DNA of 64,000 bases from Garcia nutans (lineage: Eukaryota > Streptophyta > Magnoliopsida > Malpighiales > Euphorbiaceae). Positions 35,974 through 48,626 of the stretch are shown piece after piece; positions within the stretch are counted from its first letter, which is position 1, and each line of letters opens with the position of its first letter. The translations under genes were made by a program, and so were the position numbers. Location: contig CANTUV010000003.1 in the NCBI GenBank assembly GCA_947685225.1, positions 1,806,001 to 1,870,000 on the forward strand. The letters run 5' to 3'. The notes under the pieces were generated by a model. That model saw nothing but the letters and a program-made list of their open reading frames with translations. It searched no databases and was not told where the DNA came from.

Positions 35974-38848
35974 TGTAACACCCTTATACCCTATAAACAT
36001 ATAATACATACACCTAGTATATGTAAAATATGCATACATAGTATAAAAATGTCCCAACCCGATTTCATAAAAAATTTCTCTTTACCAAATTAAAATCTCA
36101 AATACTTTAATATATATATATATTTAAATAGTAAATAAATTATTCTTTATTAATTATAGATTCTAAAATAGTATTTTATATGAAAATCTCTAGAAAAATT
36201 TGCTAGAGTTTTATCTATAAATAGAATATCCCAAAATTTTAACGGTTCACAACCTGCAAAATAAACACTCTCAATAAAATAAATTACTCATTTTCCCAAA
36301 TACTTCTCAATCTCTCCATATTTCCTCAAAATATTTTATGCATATACATATATATATATATATATATCAAAATACATATAAAACCTTTATTATACAATTT
36401 ATCCAAAACATTCCTTACAATTTACAATATATACTTCAAAAATATAACATAATACACATAATATCAAAATATACTATACTATAATATATACATACTGGAA
36501 AATATCTTTGATCTTGATGCACCCAACATCTATTAACAAAGTAAATTCAAATCTAGACTCGACACGGTCTAGAAACACTCTCAGGCTCAACCGGATCACT
36601 CCTGTCACCTGTGCGGTAAATTACAATTACGCTAAGCTAAAAGCATAGCAGTACAAACTTTTATAATATTAAAACTATAAAACAATGCCTATGCAAAAAG
36701 CTTTTACATGATGTTTCACAATGTAGTACTCAATTTCACCTTAAAACACATCCTTTAATCATTTTACAATTCACATAAGAACAAACACAAGCATGGGCCC
36801 AGATGATCTAATATGCCATTCAAATCCCAGAGTTATTATTTTGGTTTAAATTGACATTAAGTGTCTAGGCCCAAAGGCAAATCAAAGTAATGCTCAAAAG
36901 CTAGCCCCGAAGACAAATCATATCAGAGTGACACCAAACGTCTAGCCTTGAAGGCAAATAGTGAGGATAATCTCATAGGCATGCTGCCAAATACAGAATT
37001 ATGGAAAATAACATACTAGGCACGCAATTATTTCATATTTTCCATCATCAATTTTCTTTCTTATTTTTCCATAATCAACTAGGCACATTGCCTCTTTTCT
37101 CATTATCAATTAGGCACATTGCCTCATTTTGTCATTATCAATTAGGCACATTGCCTAATTTTTTCATTATCAATTAGACACATTGCCTCATTTTCTGATT
37201 CATTTCAATATCAATTCAGTTTAATTCATCATATTTCATCACTTCATTACAATGTATACACATTTCTCATCATAAACACATCACCTAAATATTTTAAATT
37301 ATTTTCACATAATTCATATAAATCACATTTTATGCAATTTAGCCAATAACAATGGCTTTTCACAATTCATTTAATGCATACATAACAAATCACATATTAT
37401 AGTTTAATATTCATGAATGTTCAATGTACTAAAGAGCTTAACACATTTTTCATCCAAAATGTGTTAGGCTAAAATTAATGCAAACATATCTCATTCCTCA
37501 AAAGTTTGTACTTACCTTAAAAAGAACTCAAAAACAAGCTCAAAATCAACATCCAACCATCTTTTCTAAATTGCTCTTCAACACTAGGGTTGGGAAATCA
37601 TTTCACCTTAATGTCTATACACAATGTGATAAAAAAAATCATTTAATATCACATTTTATAGCATTATAAGCATCAAACCTTAATTAAACATTACTTTAAT
37701 CAAAGCCCCAAAATTAGGCCTGACCTTTCTTTAGTTTTGAAAAAACCATATTAAACCATTCAAATTGGTGTTTTAAGTTTATTTATATTATAAAAAATAT
37801 ATTTTAACATGTTTAAACCAATTACATTAATTAAACACATACTTTTGTTCAAAACCCTAAAATGGTATAACCTTCACCAGTGAAGGTTCTTCAATTTAAC
37901 TCATTCCAATTATCAAACCAATCTTATTTCCATCATTTATATCATTAAATATCATGTTTTAAACATTAAAATCAAACAATTCACCATACTTTGAAAATTC
38001 ACTTTCCAAAACCCTAAATCAACACTTCCTCATCCACTCTCTATCCAAACTTAACCAAATCCATCATTTGACTTTAAAATCCTTGTTTATGCATAAAAAA
38101 AAACACATTTGAAATCAAATTGCACAATTTAAACTCATGAATTCACAAACCTAAAAGTTCCATAACCCTAAAACTTCACTCAAACTCAACCATTTCTTCA
38201 ATTCGACTTTAAAATCATTATTAACTTAGCAAAATAACTTCATACACACCAATTCTAACAATTAAATCATAATACTACAAAATTCCAAATCAAACATGTT
38301 CTCAATTTTATGAAAATCCAAGGAAAGAAGTTAGGGAACTTACTAATTCAAGTGGAAAACTCCAAAACTTCACTTGAAACATTGAAAGTATTTCAATTTT
38401 TAGAGCTTGGAAGAAGAAAAATCTCCTTTCTTGAATCTCTGGAGGTTCGGCCTAGAAGAAGGAAGAAGAAGAAGAAGATAACTCAAATATTTCTCTTTCC
38501 CATCCACTTTCATCTTAACCATATATATATATATATATTATTTTATTATATTTTTATTTATTTAATAAAAATAATAATTTTTCTCTTCCATTCAAAATTA
38601 AATTATTTTTGAATTGTTTAAATAATTTTAAGTTCCAAAATATATTTACAAAAATACCATTTGACATGTGACTTTTGACTTTTAAAGTGTTGACTTTTAT
38701 ATACTTTATATATGTTTCATGTATATTTCATATATACATTCCATTTTCTCACTTAAAATCCTTTCATTTTCTATTTAAATCATTTATTTAATTTATGCAA
38801 TTTAATTTGAATTTATTTTATTTAATTTTTAAAAATTAGGGATTTACA
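35974..38848 (-). repeat. Gypsy-3 5' LTR (2,875 bp)
   Basis: Starts TGTAACACCCTTATACC on the plus strand and ends GGGATTTACA, one base short of the usual terminus. Contains a readable double hairpin near 36611-36649 (GCTAAGC with GCATAGC; GCG-TAA with TTA-CGC) and the tandem hairpin repeat at 37081-37190. Confidence 0.8.
37081..37190 (-). repeat. Four ~32-bp units carrying AGGCACATTGCCT
   Basis: AGGCACATTGCCT occurs at 37081, 37112 and 37144, with AGACACATTGCCT at 37178; the spacers contain CATTATCAATT. Each unit is a small AGGC-loop-GCCT hairpin. The partner LTR has three decayed units, so the array predates insertion. Confidence 0.85.
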
Positions 38849-39917
38849 TGTGGTCTTCTCAAAATCTAAAACTAATCTTAATATTAATTCTTATTTCTAC
38901 TTTCATGATCACAAGAATTAATTCAGTTCTTTATGTTAGGTGAAAATCTTTAAACAACACCCTAATTCTTATCTTTAAGAAAAAATTACTTAATACTATT
39001 ATCTACTTAAACAAATATAATGCTTCCACTCTTGCTTTATCATATAATTTAGATCTAATAATTATTAACTAGTTAACTGTGGCTTTAAGGACAAAGATAA
39101 TAAAATAGTCAAAGATAATAATTATTGAATTAAATATGCATTAAGTTTATCATAAAGTAATCAAAATAATTGTCTAACCTTAAATTAGGGTTTACTATCT
39201 ATAATTGCAAATAAAATAACAAAAAATAAAATAAATTGAATTAAAACATTAAATCTAAATTGACTAGAAAAGTAAAGAAAGCTAGAAATGAAAAATAAAT
39301 AACTAAAGAAGAGTAGGATCGAATGGAGCTTTTGAATTTTGCTTGAATCTGTTCACAACTAAGCCTCCTTCTCCCCATTCCCTAAGGAATCTTCAAAAGA
39401 AAATATAAGACTTGAAAAGAGCTATATTTGAACCAAATTCTATTTTTATAATTCTACCTTTCTTTTCCTTTGAATTCAATTTAGTTTTAATGTTTAAACT
39501 CAATTATTCTTTAATTGTTTAAAGATCTTCATAAAACTTAATGCGTTAATTTAATTCTAGTGACTATGAGAGCGGACATATGAATTAATATCAATATTAG
39601 TTTTAGATTTTAAGAGAGACTAAGGCTTAATTTAGAAATATTCAACCAATAATAAAAAAGAAATAAAATTAAGTTTATACCTTCGAAAGACCACAAATAA
39701 TCAATTGAAAATTTGATCCTGAGTCCTTAATCATAGAAGTTAAATTTATTTAGTTTTATTTTTTTAATTTAGTTTTCTTAAAATTTATATTAATTGATTT
39801 TTCAAATAATAAATAATTTACTTTTTTGGTATTTGACAATTGAAATTAACCCTTCCTCATAGGATTGATACGTTACTCACTCTATATTACTTAATTGCAA
39901 CCATGTGCACTTACAAG

Positions 39918-40369
39918 ATAGATACAACACAACATAAAACAGCGTTTATAACATATAAAAAACATAAATAAGGGTATTTTTGTGATTATAACTTGAGTGT
40001 TTTTGTAATTGTTTGTTCCATGTTCCATATTTTTGAAAAATTTCCCAAACCACCATATTTGTAAGGAACTTTAGTTTTTAGGTAATTTTAATAAATTTCC
40101 CTTAGATCTATTCATGGAACTCGCATCTAGCTTAGAAAATATCCAAATTTTTATAGGTTTAACTTGCTTAACTTGTAATCTTTCATAAAGTGAAATTGTA
40201 AACTAGAAATACATATCTTAGATATGGCAAAACTAAATAGGTTGATGCATGAATTGAATGTATTAAATAAATATTTTTTCATGTCATTTGGAAACGACAA
40301 TATTCTATCACAAGTCATTTCAGTACAATGAAAATTTTTTATCTTAAAAAAATTAGAAAAATGCATTTT
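39918..40369. other. Intergenic, nothing recognised
   Basis: AT-rich DNA between the foldback element and the MITE-like repeat, without coding or repeat signals I can support. Confidence 0.5.
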
Positions 40370-40647
40370 TGAGCCCCTAAACTTGACAACTTTTTGATAT
40401 TGAGCCCCCGAACTTCACTTTGGCAACATTGAGCCTTCAAACTTTATAATTCATAAACATTAAGCCATTTTGTAACAGAATTGGCTAAAGGCGTCAACAC
40501 CTTAACTAACAAAATATTTCATATCATTAGCCAATTTCATTAGAAAATAGTCTAATGTTCATTAATTGCAAGGTTTGAGGGCTCAATGTCACTAAAGTGA
40601 AGTTCAGGGGATCAATGTCAAAAAATTACCAAGTTCAGAGGCTTAAG
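40370..40647. mobile_element. MITE-like inverted repeat (~278 bp)
   Basis: The first ~100 bases (GAGCCCCTAAACTTG, GAGCCCCCGAACTTCACTTT, ACATTGAGCC) are the inverse of the last ~100 (AAAGTGAAGTTCAGGGG, CCAAGTTCAGAGGCTTA) at about 80% identity by eye. Short length, long inverted ends and no coding content fit a miniature inverted-repeat element. Superfamily and target duplication are unclear. Confidence 0.75.
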
Positions 40648-40757
40648 AATACTTTATTCGTAAAAAATTTGTCAATAAAATATACTCGCATAACACACAC
40701 ATACATACCAAAGTATATAAAAAACTAGTATAATAATGACTCATTAAACAAATAATA

Positions 40758-43260
40758 CACTACAAAAAAATACACATATTACTAATGGAAATATCCATCA
40801 ATAATTAAAAAATCTTTTGAGAAAAAAGTTTATCAATAAATTACTGGCCGAAATATTTCATTTGTGATAACCTTGTTAGTAAAACATTTATCGGGAGAAC
40901 ATATATTTTGTTGGTAAATATCGAGAGATTGCTGACAACAAGTTTTGTACTGAGAAAAATAAACTTTATTAATAGATTTAGGTCATAATTGGTATTTACA
41001 AACTGATATTAAATGTCAATTTTGTCCTAAGTTCAGAAGTCTGTCAGTAATCTATTGATAACTTATTTTAATATTATCTTAATAATTTCATATTCCATCA
41101 TTAAATCTGTCGGTAAAATAAGTTAATATTGTTTATCAATAGATATTTTATCGGTAATGTCATAGGCAAATTATTAATATTTAATATATTTTTTGCAATC
41201 AATTTATAAACAAAAAGTAAATTTTATTACTATGTTGGTAAAGCGGGTGGTAAATGTATTACATTTTTTTAATCCATCGATAATCCATCAGTAAATTTAT
41301 AAAATTTTTTATAAAATTTTTAATTAATATATAATTTATTATAATATAATTTATTAATAATTTAATTTTATTGTTAATCATACTATTAATTTAATTATTT
41401 TAATATTATTGAATTATTATATTATATTTAGTAATTTTAATTTTATTATTTTTTAGATAATAATATTTTATTATTTATATTTTTCATTTTATTATATTAT
41501 ACTTGGTAAAAATAAATAAATAAAAATAAAAATTATAAATAAAGAAATAAATAATCTACAAAAATAAAATAAAATTAATAATAATGTACAAATAAAATTT
41601 TAAAATAATATATACCAATAAAAAGTACAATAAAGAAAAAAAACTATTAGGAAGGGGGAGATGGATGTTAATCCGGAGGTGGAGTAGGACACTGAGCAGC
41701 TGAATAGTACGAGGTGGAGGCACCAAAGAGATATTTGTCGCTCAAATTGATCTTAAAACTCTATCTGCATTTGCTCTAGCATCATGTGCTTCCGCTCAAA
41801 TGCTTGATTTTTCATGTCTCTCCATGTTGCTTCGAGCTACTCCTGAAAATTAGCCTTCATTTGCTCCAACACTGATGAGGAAGCTAAAGTTGAATATGAG
41901 GTGTTTGCCTCAGAGATGTACTAAGAGCCTAGTCCATATACCCTTCTCTTTCTCACTCCACCAATAGCCTCAATAAATAGTTGAGTCTTATTAATAGGCC
42001 CATTTATTTGAGACTGCTGGTCCTGAATTACTATAAAGTAATCCTATAAAAATATATTAATATAAGATAAATAATATACAGAAAAATTAAATGAAAATGA
42101 TAATAATATAAAAATTATACGCGTAAATGTACATATCGGGAACATTGATTGATGAAACTCTATCCATTATGATTTTTGGTGTGCTTGTGGAAGAACAACT
42201 CATGCTTAGTAGGGGGTTGCCCAAGCTGTTCTTCCTAGTCAATTAATAGAAAATTAAAAACCTATGTTTTTAGCATTAAAAAAATTGAACACAAAAGATA
42301 AGAAAATTTTAATTATATTTACCGGTCGACGGGCATGCTCAAAATATATTCTATTGCCTGTCGTATGTGTAGATGATCCTGCACCATCAGTAAGGGTCTA
42401 AAGCTTATTATGGGAGGTCACTTAAGAATGAGCTGACCCGTTGGAGATGCTAGTACATCATAATGCATGGCCCATAACTCATTAGAAAAATATTTTAGCT
42501 GCTTACCCTTCTTATATTCATTTATCATGTCACTATAACACATATTAGCCTTACTCTCGAAGGCAATCTTGACTAAAGAGTTGATCGCCTCCTTCCACTA
42601 AAAATATTTATGAAAAATTATTTTAATTAAATAAATAAATTCATAACTATTTGGGATAATTATTTTAATCAAATTAGTTTAAATAATTTTTACACCTTAA
42701 ATTCGTCAAAATAAAAATCCTTATTTATTTGGAGACCGACTTTCAATTAGTTTCCGTTGGCTCAAACTTCTCAATAAATATCCACCTAATATGCTGAAAA
42801 CACAAACTAGATGGCTCCAACAATCTATTGTAATTGTTGACAATATTCATCAATTACAACTTGATTATTAAATTTTACCGTCCTAGAAAAATTTGTAAAC
42901 AAAATATTACTTATTCTCATGCTTGAAAAGTGACCTGGGTATGATTGCCATGCATGCTCGGTGTTGGTACTACTGTGCTAACATTAACACCTATCGGTTC
43001 TAATTCCACAAATGGTGCAGCAAAAGTTGATGGAGCTAGAATTAAAGTATCTATCATGATGGAATGAGTAGAATTTGATGGTATGATGGTTCCCGAAAGG
43101 CCAATATCCATAGCGGATGTAGAAGCCATAGCAGATGTAGATGAATGCTATCCTATAAACTTGTCGTCTAAAAGTCTAATAATTAATGGATGACGCTTGC
43201 CTAACATAAAGCCAGACCTGTCTTTACAAAAACTTTCTTAACACTTTGTCATATCTAAAC
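40758..43260 (-). mobile_element. CACTA (En/Spm) element, one end and partial gene
   Basis: CACTACAAAAAAATAC at 40758 is the typical CACTA terminal sequence. It is followed by ~500 bases with repeated words such as TTATCGG, TTGGTAAAT and ATCCATCGATAATCC, as in subterminal regions, and then by a transposase-like gene in the inward orientation. The other end is not identified. Similar TTGGTAAATGAG and TTTACCGAG words at 58815-58970 suggest the element may extend past the two LTR insertions to about 59 kb. Confidence 0.6.
41640..43250 (-). pseudogene. CACTA-associated transposase_24-like gene, decayed
   Basis: Minus-strand segments: SGFMLGKRHPLIIRLLDD near 43220-43160; SAMASTSAMDIGLSG to 42917; WKEAINSLVKIAFESKANM and YKKGKQLKYFSNELWAMHY at 42598-42430; then IEAIGGVRKRRVYGLGS, LEQMKANFQ and LEATWRDMKNQAFERKHMM at 42000-41740. 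KRRVYGLGS followed by a glutamine-rich coiled-coil-like tail resembles the Ptta/En/Spm transposase_24 proteins of plant CACTA elements. Pieces are separated by AT-rich intron-like DNA and contain stops, so I read it as a multi-exon pseudogene. Confidence 0.5.
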
Positions 43261-44409
43261 ACGTAAAAATTAGTTTATCAGTTCATGTAATAAAATTGTT
43301 AATATCTTGTAAACCTATATATAACTTCATATAATATTTAAACTTAAGAGAATAATAAAATTCATATTAGTTATATTAATTTTTAATCTAAGAGAATAAT
43401 AATTTTTCTTTATATATGAAAAGATTATATATATACATATATAATTTTCATATGTGAAAAATATTTTCTCATTTTCGAGAAGAAGCTTGATAAGTTATGC
43501 TTATTTCATACAATACCAGTTTTAAGTTTTTCATTTCATATTAATGTGACAAAGAAAAATGGAATCTGTGAAAAATAACGGTTTTAAGAATTTAATATTT
43601 CTTTGTCACATTAGATATAAGTTTTTACAATTTTCTATTTTTCTTCAAGTGTTTTAAAGTTTATGAAATTAAATTTATGCAAAGATCCTAACTTAAGATC
43701 TATATCTATTTTTGGATTAATGTTACAAGTTTAATTTAATAAAAGATTTAATTTTCAATAACTTTTTAATAAACATATAATATTTTTAACGAAAAATCGC
43801 TAGGATTTTATCCTAAAATTTACTTTAAATAGTAAAAAAAATCGTTCCTTAATTTAATATATGATAATTGTTTATTTTTTAATTATTTATTTCACGTATA
43901 ATTTTTTATATTTGGTGGAATTATATTTATATTGATAGTTATTATTTTTAATTAGGTATCTTAATGTTTATGAAAATTAAATTATGCAAAATTCAAATTC
44001 GACTATATCTATTTTTTAAGATAATTTGTCAGAATTACCCCTATATTGACAGTTAATATTTATTTATTTAAAGTTTATGAAATTAAATTTATAATATTCA
44101 ACCTAATATCTAATGTCCCTGCAAAGAAAAAAAATATAGTTCCAATATTCTACATTTATATCACCCATACTTGATCAACGATCACAATTATCACAAGCAC
44201 TTTTTATAATCAAACTGAAAATATACTGCAATAAAAAATCATAAAGCAACAAAATGATATTATGAAATTAAAAAAAAATATTAACATTGATATATAACAA
44301 TAAAAAATTTACCTAATTATTCAAAATATTAAATAAAATAATACTATATTTAACTAAATTCTATTATATAAAATAACACTATTTAAACTAAATTGTATAA
44401 CAATAATGT
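43261..44409. other. AT-rich stretch, nothing recognised
   Basis: No coding signal; probably the interior of the CACTA element or its flank. Confidence 0.4.
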
Positions 44410-44830
44410 AATTAAAAATTAAATTTCAAACCTCTAATTATTAAAAAATATATTTCTATCTAAAATACCAATATTTTGACTTAAAAATCTAGTTTTACCC
44501 CCTAACTATTAAAAAATATATTTTTATCGAAAATACCAGCATTTTAACTTTAAAAATCTAATTTTACACCCATTTATTAAAGAATATATTTTTACCTAAA
44601 ATACCAGTATTTTAACTTTAAAATTAAATATTAACTCCAAATTATTAAAAAAATCCATTTTTACCTAGAATACCAATATTTTAATTTTAAAAATCTAATT
44701 TTACCCCATGCTTATTAAAAAAAAAATCTATTTTTACCTAAAATACAAATATTTTAACTTTAAAAATTTATTATTTATCCTAATAATAAAAATTACAAAT
44801 ATTTTAACTTTAAAAATTAGTTATTTTGTC
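44410..44830. repeat. ~70-bp degenerate tandem array
   Basis: About six units recur at 68-72-base spacing, marked by AAAATACCAATATTTTAACTT and variants at 44464, 44532, 44600, 44670, 44742 and ~44794, each preceded by a TTATTAAAAAA word. Confidence 0.8.
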
Positions 44831-44937
44831 TAATCAATCTATTTTAGTTAATAATAAATTTATTTTTACCAAACTTACTTATAAATAAATTACCTTCATA
44901 TATTTAAATTTTAGCTGTAATTATTAATAAATCTATT

Positions 44938-45244
44938 TTAGGTAATGTAGACAGCATATATATCAAATATAAATAGCATATGCAACATATATATACACAT
45001 ACAAATATACAACATATATATCATATATATACAACACATATATCCAATATAAATAGCATATACATCATATATATATAATATAAAATATATATCAAATATA
45101 AACAACATATGCGCCATATATATACAAATATACAACATATCGAATATATAAATATACAAAAATACATCATATATACGTAATTTAAATGGCATATGCATCA
45201 TATATATATATACAACATATATGCCTAATATATATGGTATATAT
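44938..45244. repeat. AT-rich minisatellite, left part
   Basis: Imperfect units built from AACATATATATCCAATATA and AATAGCATATACATCATAT. The array is cut by the solo LTR and continues at 48306-48510. An open frame on the minus strand across it is only repeat translation. Confidence 0.85.
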
Positions 45245-48200
45245 TGTAACACCCCGATACCATATATAAGTACTATACATATACCTAGTATACATACAGT
45301 AAATATATAAAGTATAAGGATGTCACTTTTCGTTACCTTTTAAAAACCTGTAACAGAGTTCAAACCATAATACATTAATTTAAATAACATTTACAAAATC
45401 ATTATCTTTATCAAAACTTCATTTATACATATAAATACTCTCTCGTCAGAAATACATGATAATTAAAATTTATACATGTATGCATTACCCTCTAGTTGGT
45501 CTCGACAAACTTTACTCTTCTTGTGGCATAATAAAAGACTTCATATCTTCCATCTATATACCTGCGCGAATAAACACCTGCGCTAAGCCCGAGAGCTTAG
45601 TAGTCCAACTATAAAGATATAAACATATAGTATAGAAGTATTGACATATAATGATACATCAATTCAATATATAATTAGTTCTTATCATATTTTCTTTTCT
45701 TTTTAATTTCATCTTTAATATATCATAGCTAATTTCATATATGATGTACATATATACATAATATTATCACCAACCCCAATGCATCACCAATACTCAAAAC
45801 CAATATATTAATACCCCTACATTATATATACCATACCAATCATTATTGCAATACACACTTTACCTATCATACCACTCATTATTGCAATACACACATTACA
45901 CATCATATCACTCATTATTGCAATACACAAATTACATATCATACAAATCATAAATCACATTTCCAATAAAGACAACCTTTATCATCAATCACAATTCATT
46001 TACATATTACACTTAATAACATTATATTATTCACAATTCACCAAGCATAATTCAGTATTAATACTCACAATCAATATTTCAATACTTGCATTTCACATTG
46101 ACAATAAAGACAGACTTGGGCCCAAAACACTAATATGTTATTCAAAGTTCAGAGTTACTGCTTTGGTCTATAATCATAATTATCAAGCCCGTAGGCATCA
46201 TATATCAATATCTCTATCCATGGATAGCGTAACAGACCCAGTCTCTTGGATCATCAACTCGGCTAAACTCGAGGTGATCCTCAACCCGGCAAGACTGTTA
46301 CCAATCATATATCTCATAATTACAATTTCTCATAGTGTAACAGACCCAGTCTCTTGGATCTCAATTCAACTCAAAATGAAGAGATCCTCAACCCGGCAAG
46401 ACTGTTACCTTTTTCATTTTATAGGCATGCCTCCAAACCCAGAACTCTGAAATCGAATAACACATTAGTTACACAATTCATTTATTATTTCATTATCAAT
46501 CTCATCATCAATTAGGCAAACATGCCTTATCTCTTTCAATTGAATCATCATAGCCAATCACAATGGCTTCACATCTCATTTGAATCATCATTGCCAATCA
46601 CAATGGCTTTATATCACATTTAAATCATCATTGCACATTTGAATCATCATATCACATTTCATTCATTATATCACATTTGAATCATCATAGCCAATCACAA
46701 TGGCTTCACATCATACACATCATTATGGATATATATATATATACAACACCAATTACATTAACTACACGAACATGTCATTATTCGAACATACATCATTAAT
46801 TTCATTGCATATGTATCTTAAATTCATCGTCATATAAACAATATGTCTATTTATTTCATTTCAATCATTTCTCAAGACACATTAACATCATTCATTATTA
46901 AAACGTTTATCATAACAAATTACATTGTACGTACCTTTTTGAACGATCATCGCCTCTTTCGCGCTATTTAAGTCATAACACTAGTCACGTTATGCAAACA
47001 ATATAATACATTACCATTCACAATACATAATATAGCATTGTTCAATCTCAACAATGATGTTAGACAAATGATCTCTATTTTGATCCTTGACAACTCATAT
47101 GGATGATCTATTTAACATGTATTTGAGAATCTTGTTACAAAAATTAAATTACTTCAAATAAAGCAGAACAGAACACTTCTAGCGGTCGCGCCTCACCTGA
47201 ATACGACCGCGCCATACAGTTACACGATGAAACCTTATCACAGTAGATTTCGCAGTCAGAAGCCCGACCTAAGTCGCGACCGCACTTCACAATCAAAAGA
47301 TGAAACCCTATCACAGTAGGTTTCACGGTCAGAAGTCCGACCTAAGTCGCGACCGCACATGACTAAATAGCGACCGTCCCAAATTACGTCTCTCATACAT
47401 AAACCCTAAATGTAGCCAAACTTCTTTTGGTTAACTTAAAACACATTGTACACAACATAACCTCATTCAAATGGACATAATCAACATCATTAGCAATTAT
47501 TTTACATACTCATCACAACATTTTCATCACCAACATATAACAATCAAACTTTCAAACAACTTCAATTAGCAAGAGAAACAAGTGTGTACTTACCTTAAGC
47601 ACCACTTCTAAACACTTCCTTTTCCAAGACTTCTTCACTTCCCAAATCAATGACAATTCACTTCCTTCAAAACTTAATGCTTAAAAACACATCACAAACA
47701 CACTTAATCAACCATCCATATCAACTCACCAATCCCAAACACAATTTCAAAAGAACAAAGGAAAATCAAGAGAAAGAACTTACCTAAGTTGTTGAATTCC
47801 ACAAATCTTCAATTAAATCCTTTGATTCTCCCTTCAATTTGATGTTAGAATTAAACAAATCTCACTTTGCTCTCTCTTGTCTAAGGAGGAGCCAACCAAC
47901 GTGGAGAAGAGAAGAAGAAGAAGAAGGAAATGAAGAAAAGACAAAATATCACCTCTTTAAATCTCCACCAAGTGATTCAACAAGAGTAATTACCTAAACA
48001 CCCTTATACCATTTGTCTTGATTACCATTCATTACATGCCCTTTATAGTAACTTCACACTTAACAAAAATAAATATCTTCTTTCCTTGACTCTTCATTTT
48101 GACCAACTTATATGTTATATATATCATCATATACACAACATATACCATTCTCTCTAAACCCTAAATTCTTTCCCAAATCACATATACATAAACATTCTTT

Positions 48201-48305
48201 TCTCTATTTCTTTTCTCTTGTAATTTAACACATATATTCAATCCAATTATATAACCACAACAACAACATAATCACAACTTCTAGGGCATATATGAGGATA
48301 TTACA
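45245..48305 (-). mobile_element. Solo LTR of a Gypsy-type element (3,061 bp)
   Basis: Starts TGTAACACCCCGATACC and ends GAGGATATTACA, flanked by TATAT (45240-45244, 48306-48310). There is no interior and no second LTR, so unequal recombination between LTRs probably removed the rest. It shares with the LTRs of 48627-58513 the double hairpin (45564-45600), the ATCCATGGAT box (46216-46225) and two GTAACAG...CTGTTAC units (46229-46301, 46337-46408), so it belongs to the same family in reverse orientation. The closing repeat is GTTATTC...TTCAGAGTT (46137-46156) with 46443-46461. Confidence 0.88.
47058..47380 (+). repeat. Copia-4-type LTR 5' segment inside the solo Gypsy LTR
   Basis: The match starts exactly at the first base of the Copia-4 LTR (TGTTAGACAAATGATCT at 59776) and runs through GATCCTTGACAACTCA, AGCGGTCGC, ACGACCGC, GATGAAACC and TAGCGACCGTCC, up to about 47380 (Copia-4 ~60035). 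Inside it a ~73-bp unit is duplicated (GATGAAACC at 47226 and 47299) compared with Copia-4. LTRs of 48627-58513 lack the segment. Confidence 0.8.
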
Positions 48306-48510
48306 TATATATCCAGTATAAGCAGCATATACATCATATGTACACAAGAATGCATCATATATATCCAATATAAATAGCATATACATCATATATATCCAAT
48401 ATAAATAGCATATACATCATATGTACAACTATACAACATATATATCCAATATAAGCTGCATATATGTTGTATATATCCAAAAAATGTAGCATATATATCC
48501 AATATATACA
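48306..48510. repeat. AT-rich minisatellite, right part
   Basis: Continues 44938-45244 after the solo LTR: repeated ATATATCCAATATAAATAGC and ATATACATCATAT words. Confidence 0.85.
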
Positions 48511-48626
48511 GCATCGAAAGTTTGGAACAAAAGAGAAAAAAAAAATCATTCCATTTACTTACTTAGAATGCACATAAATTTAATTAAAAAACCCACAAGC
48601 ACAAAATGCACTGGTTATACAAAATA

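Larger units (their letters stand above)
29114..38848 (-). mobile_element. Gypsy-3: old non-coding LTR element (9.7 kb)
   Basis: LTRs at 29114-31953 and 35974-38848 flank a 4-kb interior. Termini match the Gypsy type (TGTAACACCC...GGGATGTTACA; the left copy starts TATAACACCC). On the minus strand a primer site (35966-35954) follows the right LTR and an A/G-rich tract precedes the left one, so orientation is minus. The flanking pentamers are TATAG (29109-29113) and TGTGG (38849-38853), plausibly one duplication with two G/A changes. About 10% LTR difference over the first 110 bases marks an old insertion. Confidence 0.82.
28858..39917. mobile_element. Long inverted-repeat (foldback-like) element, split by Gypsy-3
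   Basis: The left arm is 28858-29113 and continues at 38849-38957 beyond Gypsy-3; the right arm is 39515-39917, inverted. Ends are CTGCAAGTGCAC and GTGCACTTACAAG. Shared words in the same order include AAGGGTTA, ATTGATTA, AAAATCTAAAACTAAT, ATATTAATTC, AGAATTAA and ATCTTTAAACAA. Arms are ~360-400 bp with roughly 70-75% identity by eye; the loop (38958-39514) has no coding sequence. Without Gypsy-3 the unit is about 1.3 kb. It resembles a non-autonomous foldback element, but I cannot assign a superfamily or find a target duplication. Two LTR ends in opposite orientation are an alternative. Confidence 0.7.

Noticed and set aside
37081..37190. Regular short repeats resembling a CRISPR array
   Set aside because: Units are short LTR hairpins in plant DNA, with similar spacers and no cas genes.
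44938..45252. 104-codon minus-strand frame rich in Tyr, Ile and Met
   Set aside because: It is the translation of the ATATATCC minisatellite and has no domain or signal; the LTR insertion also cuts it.
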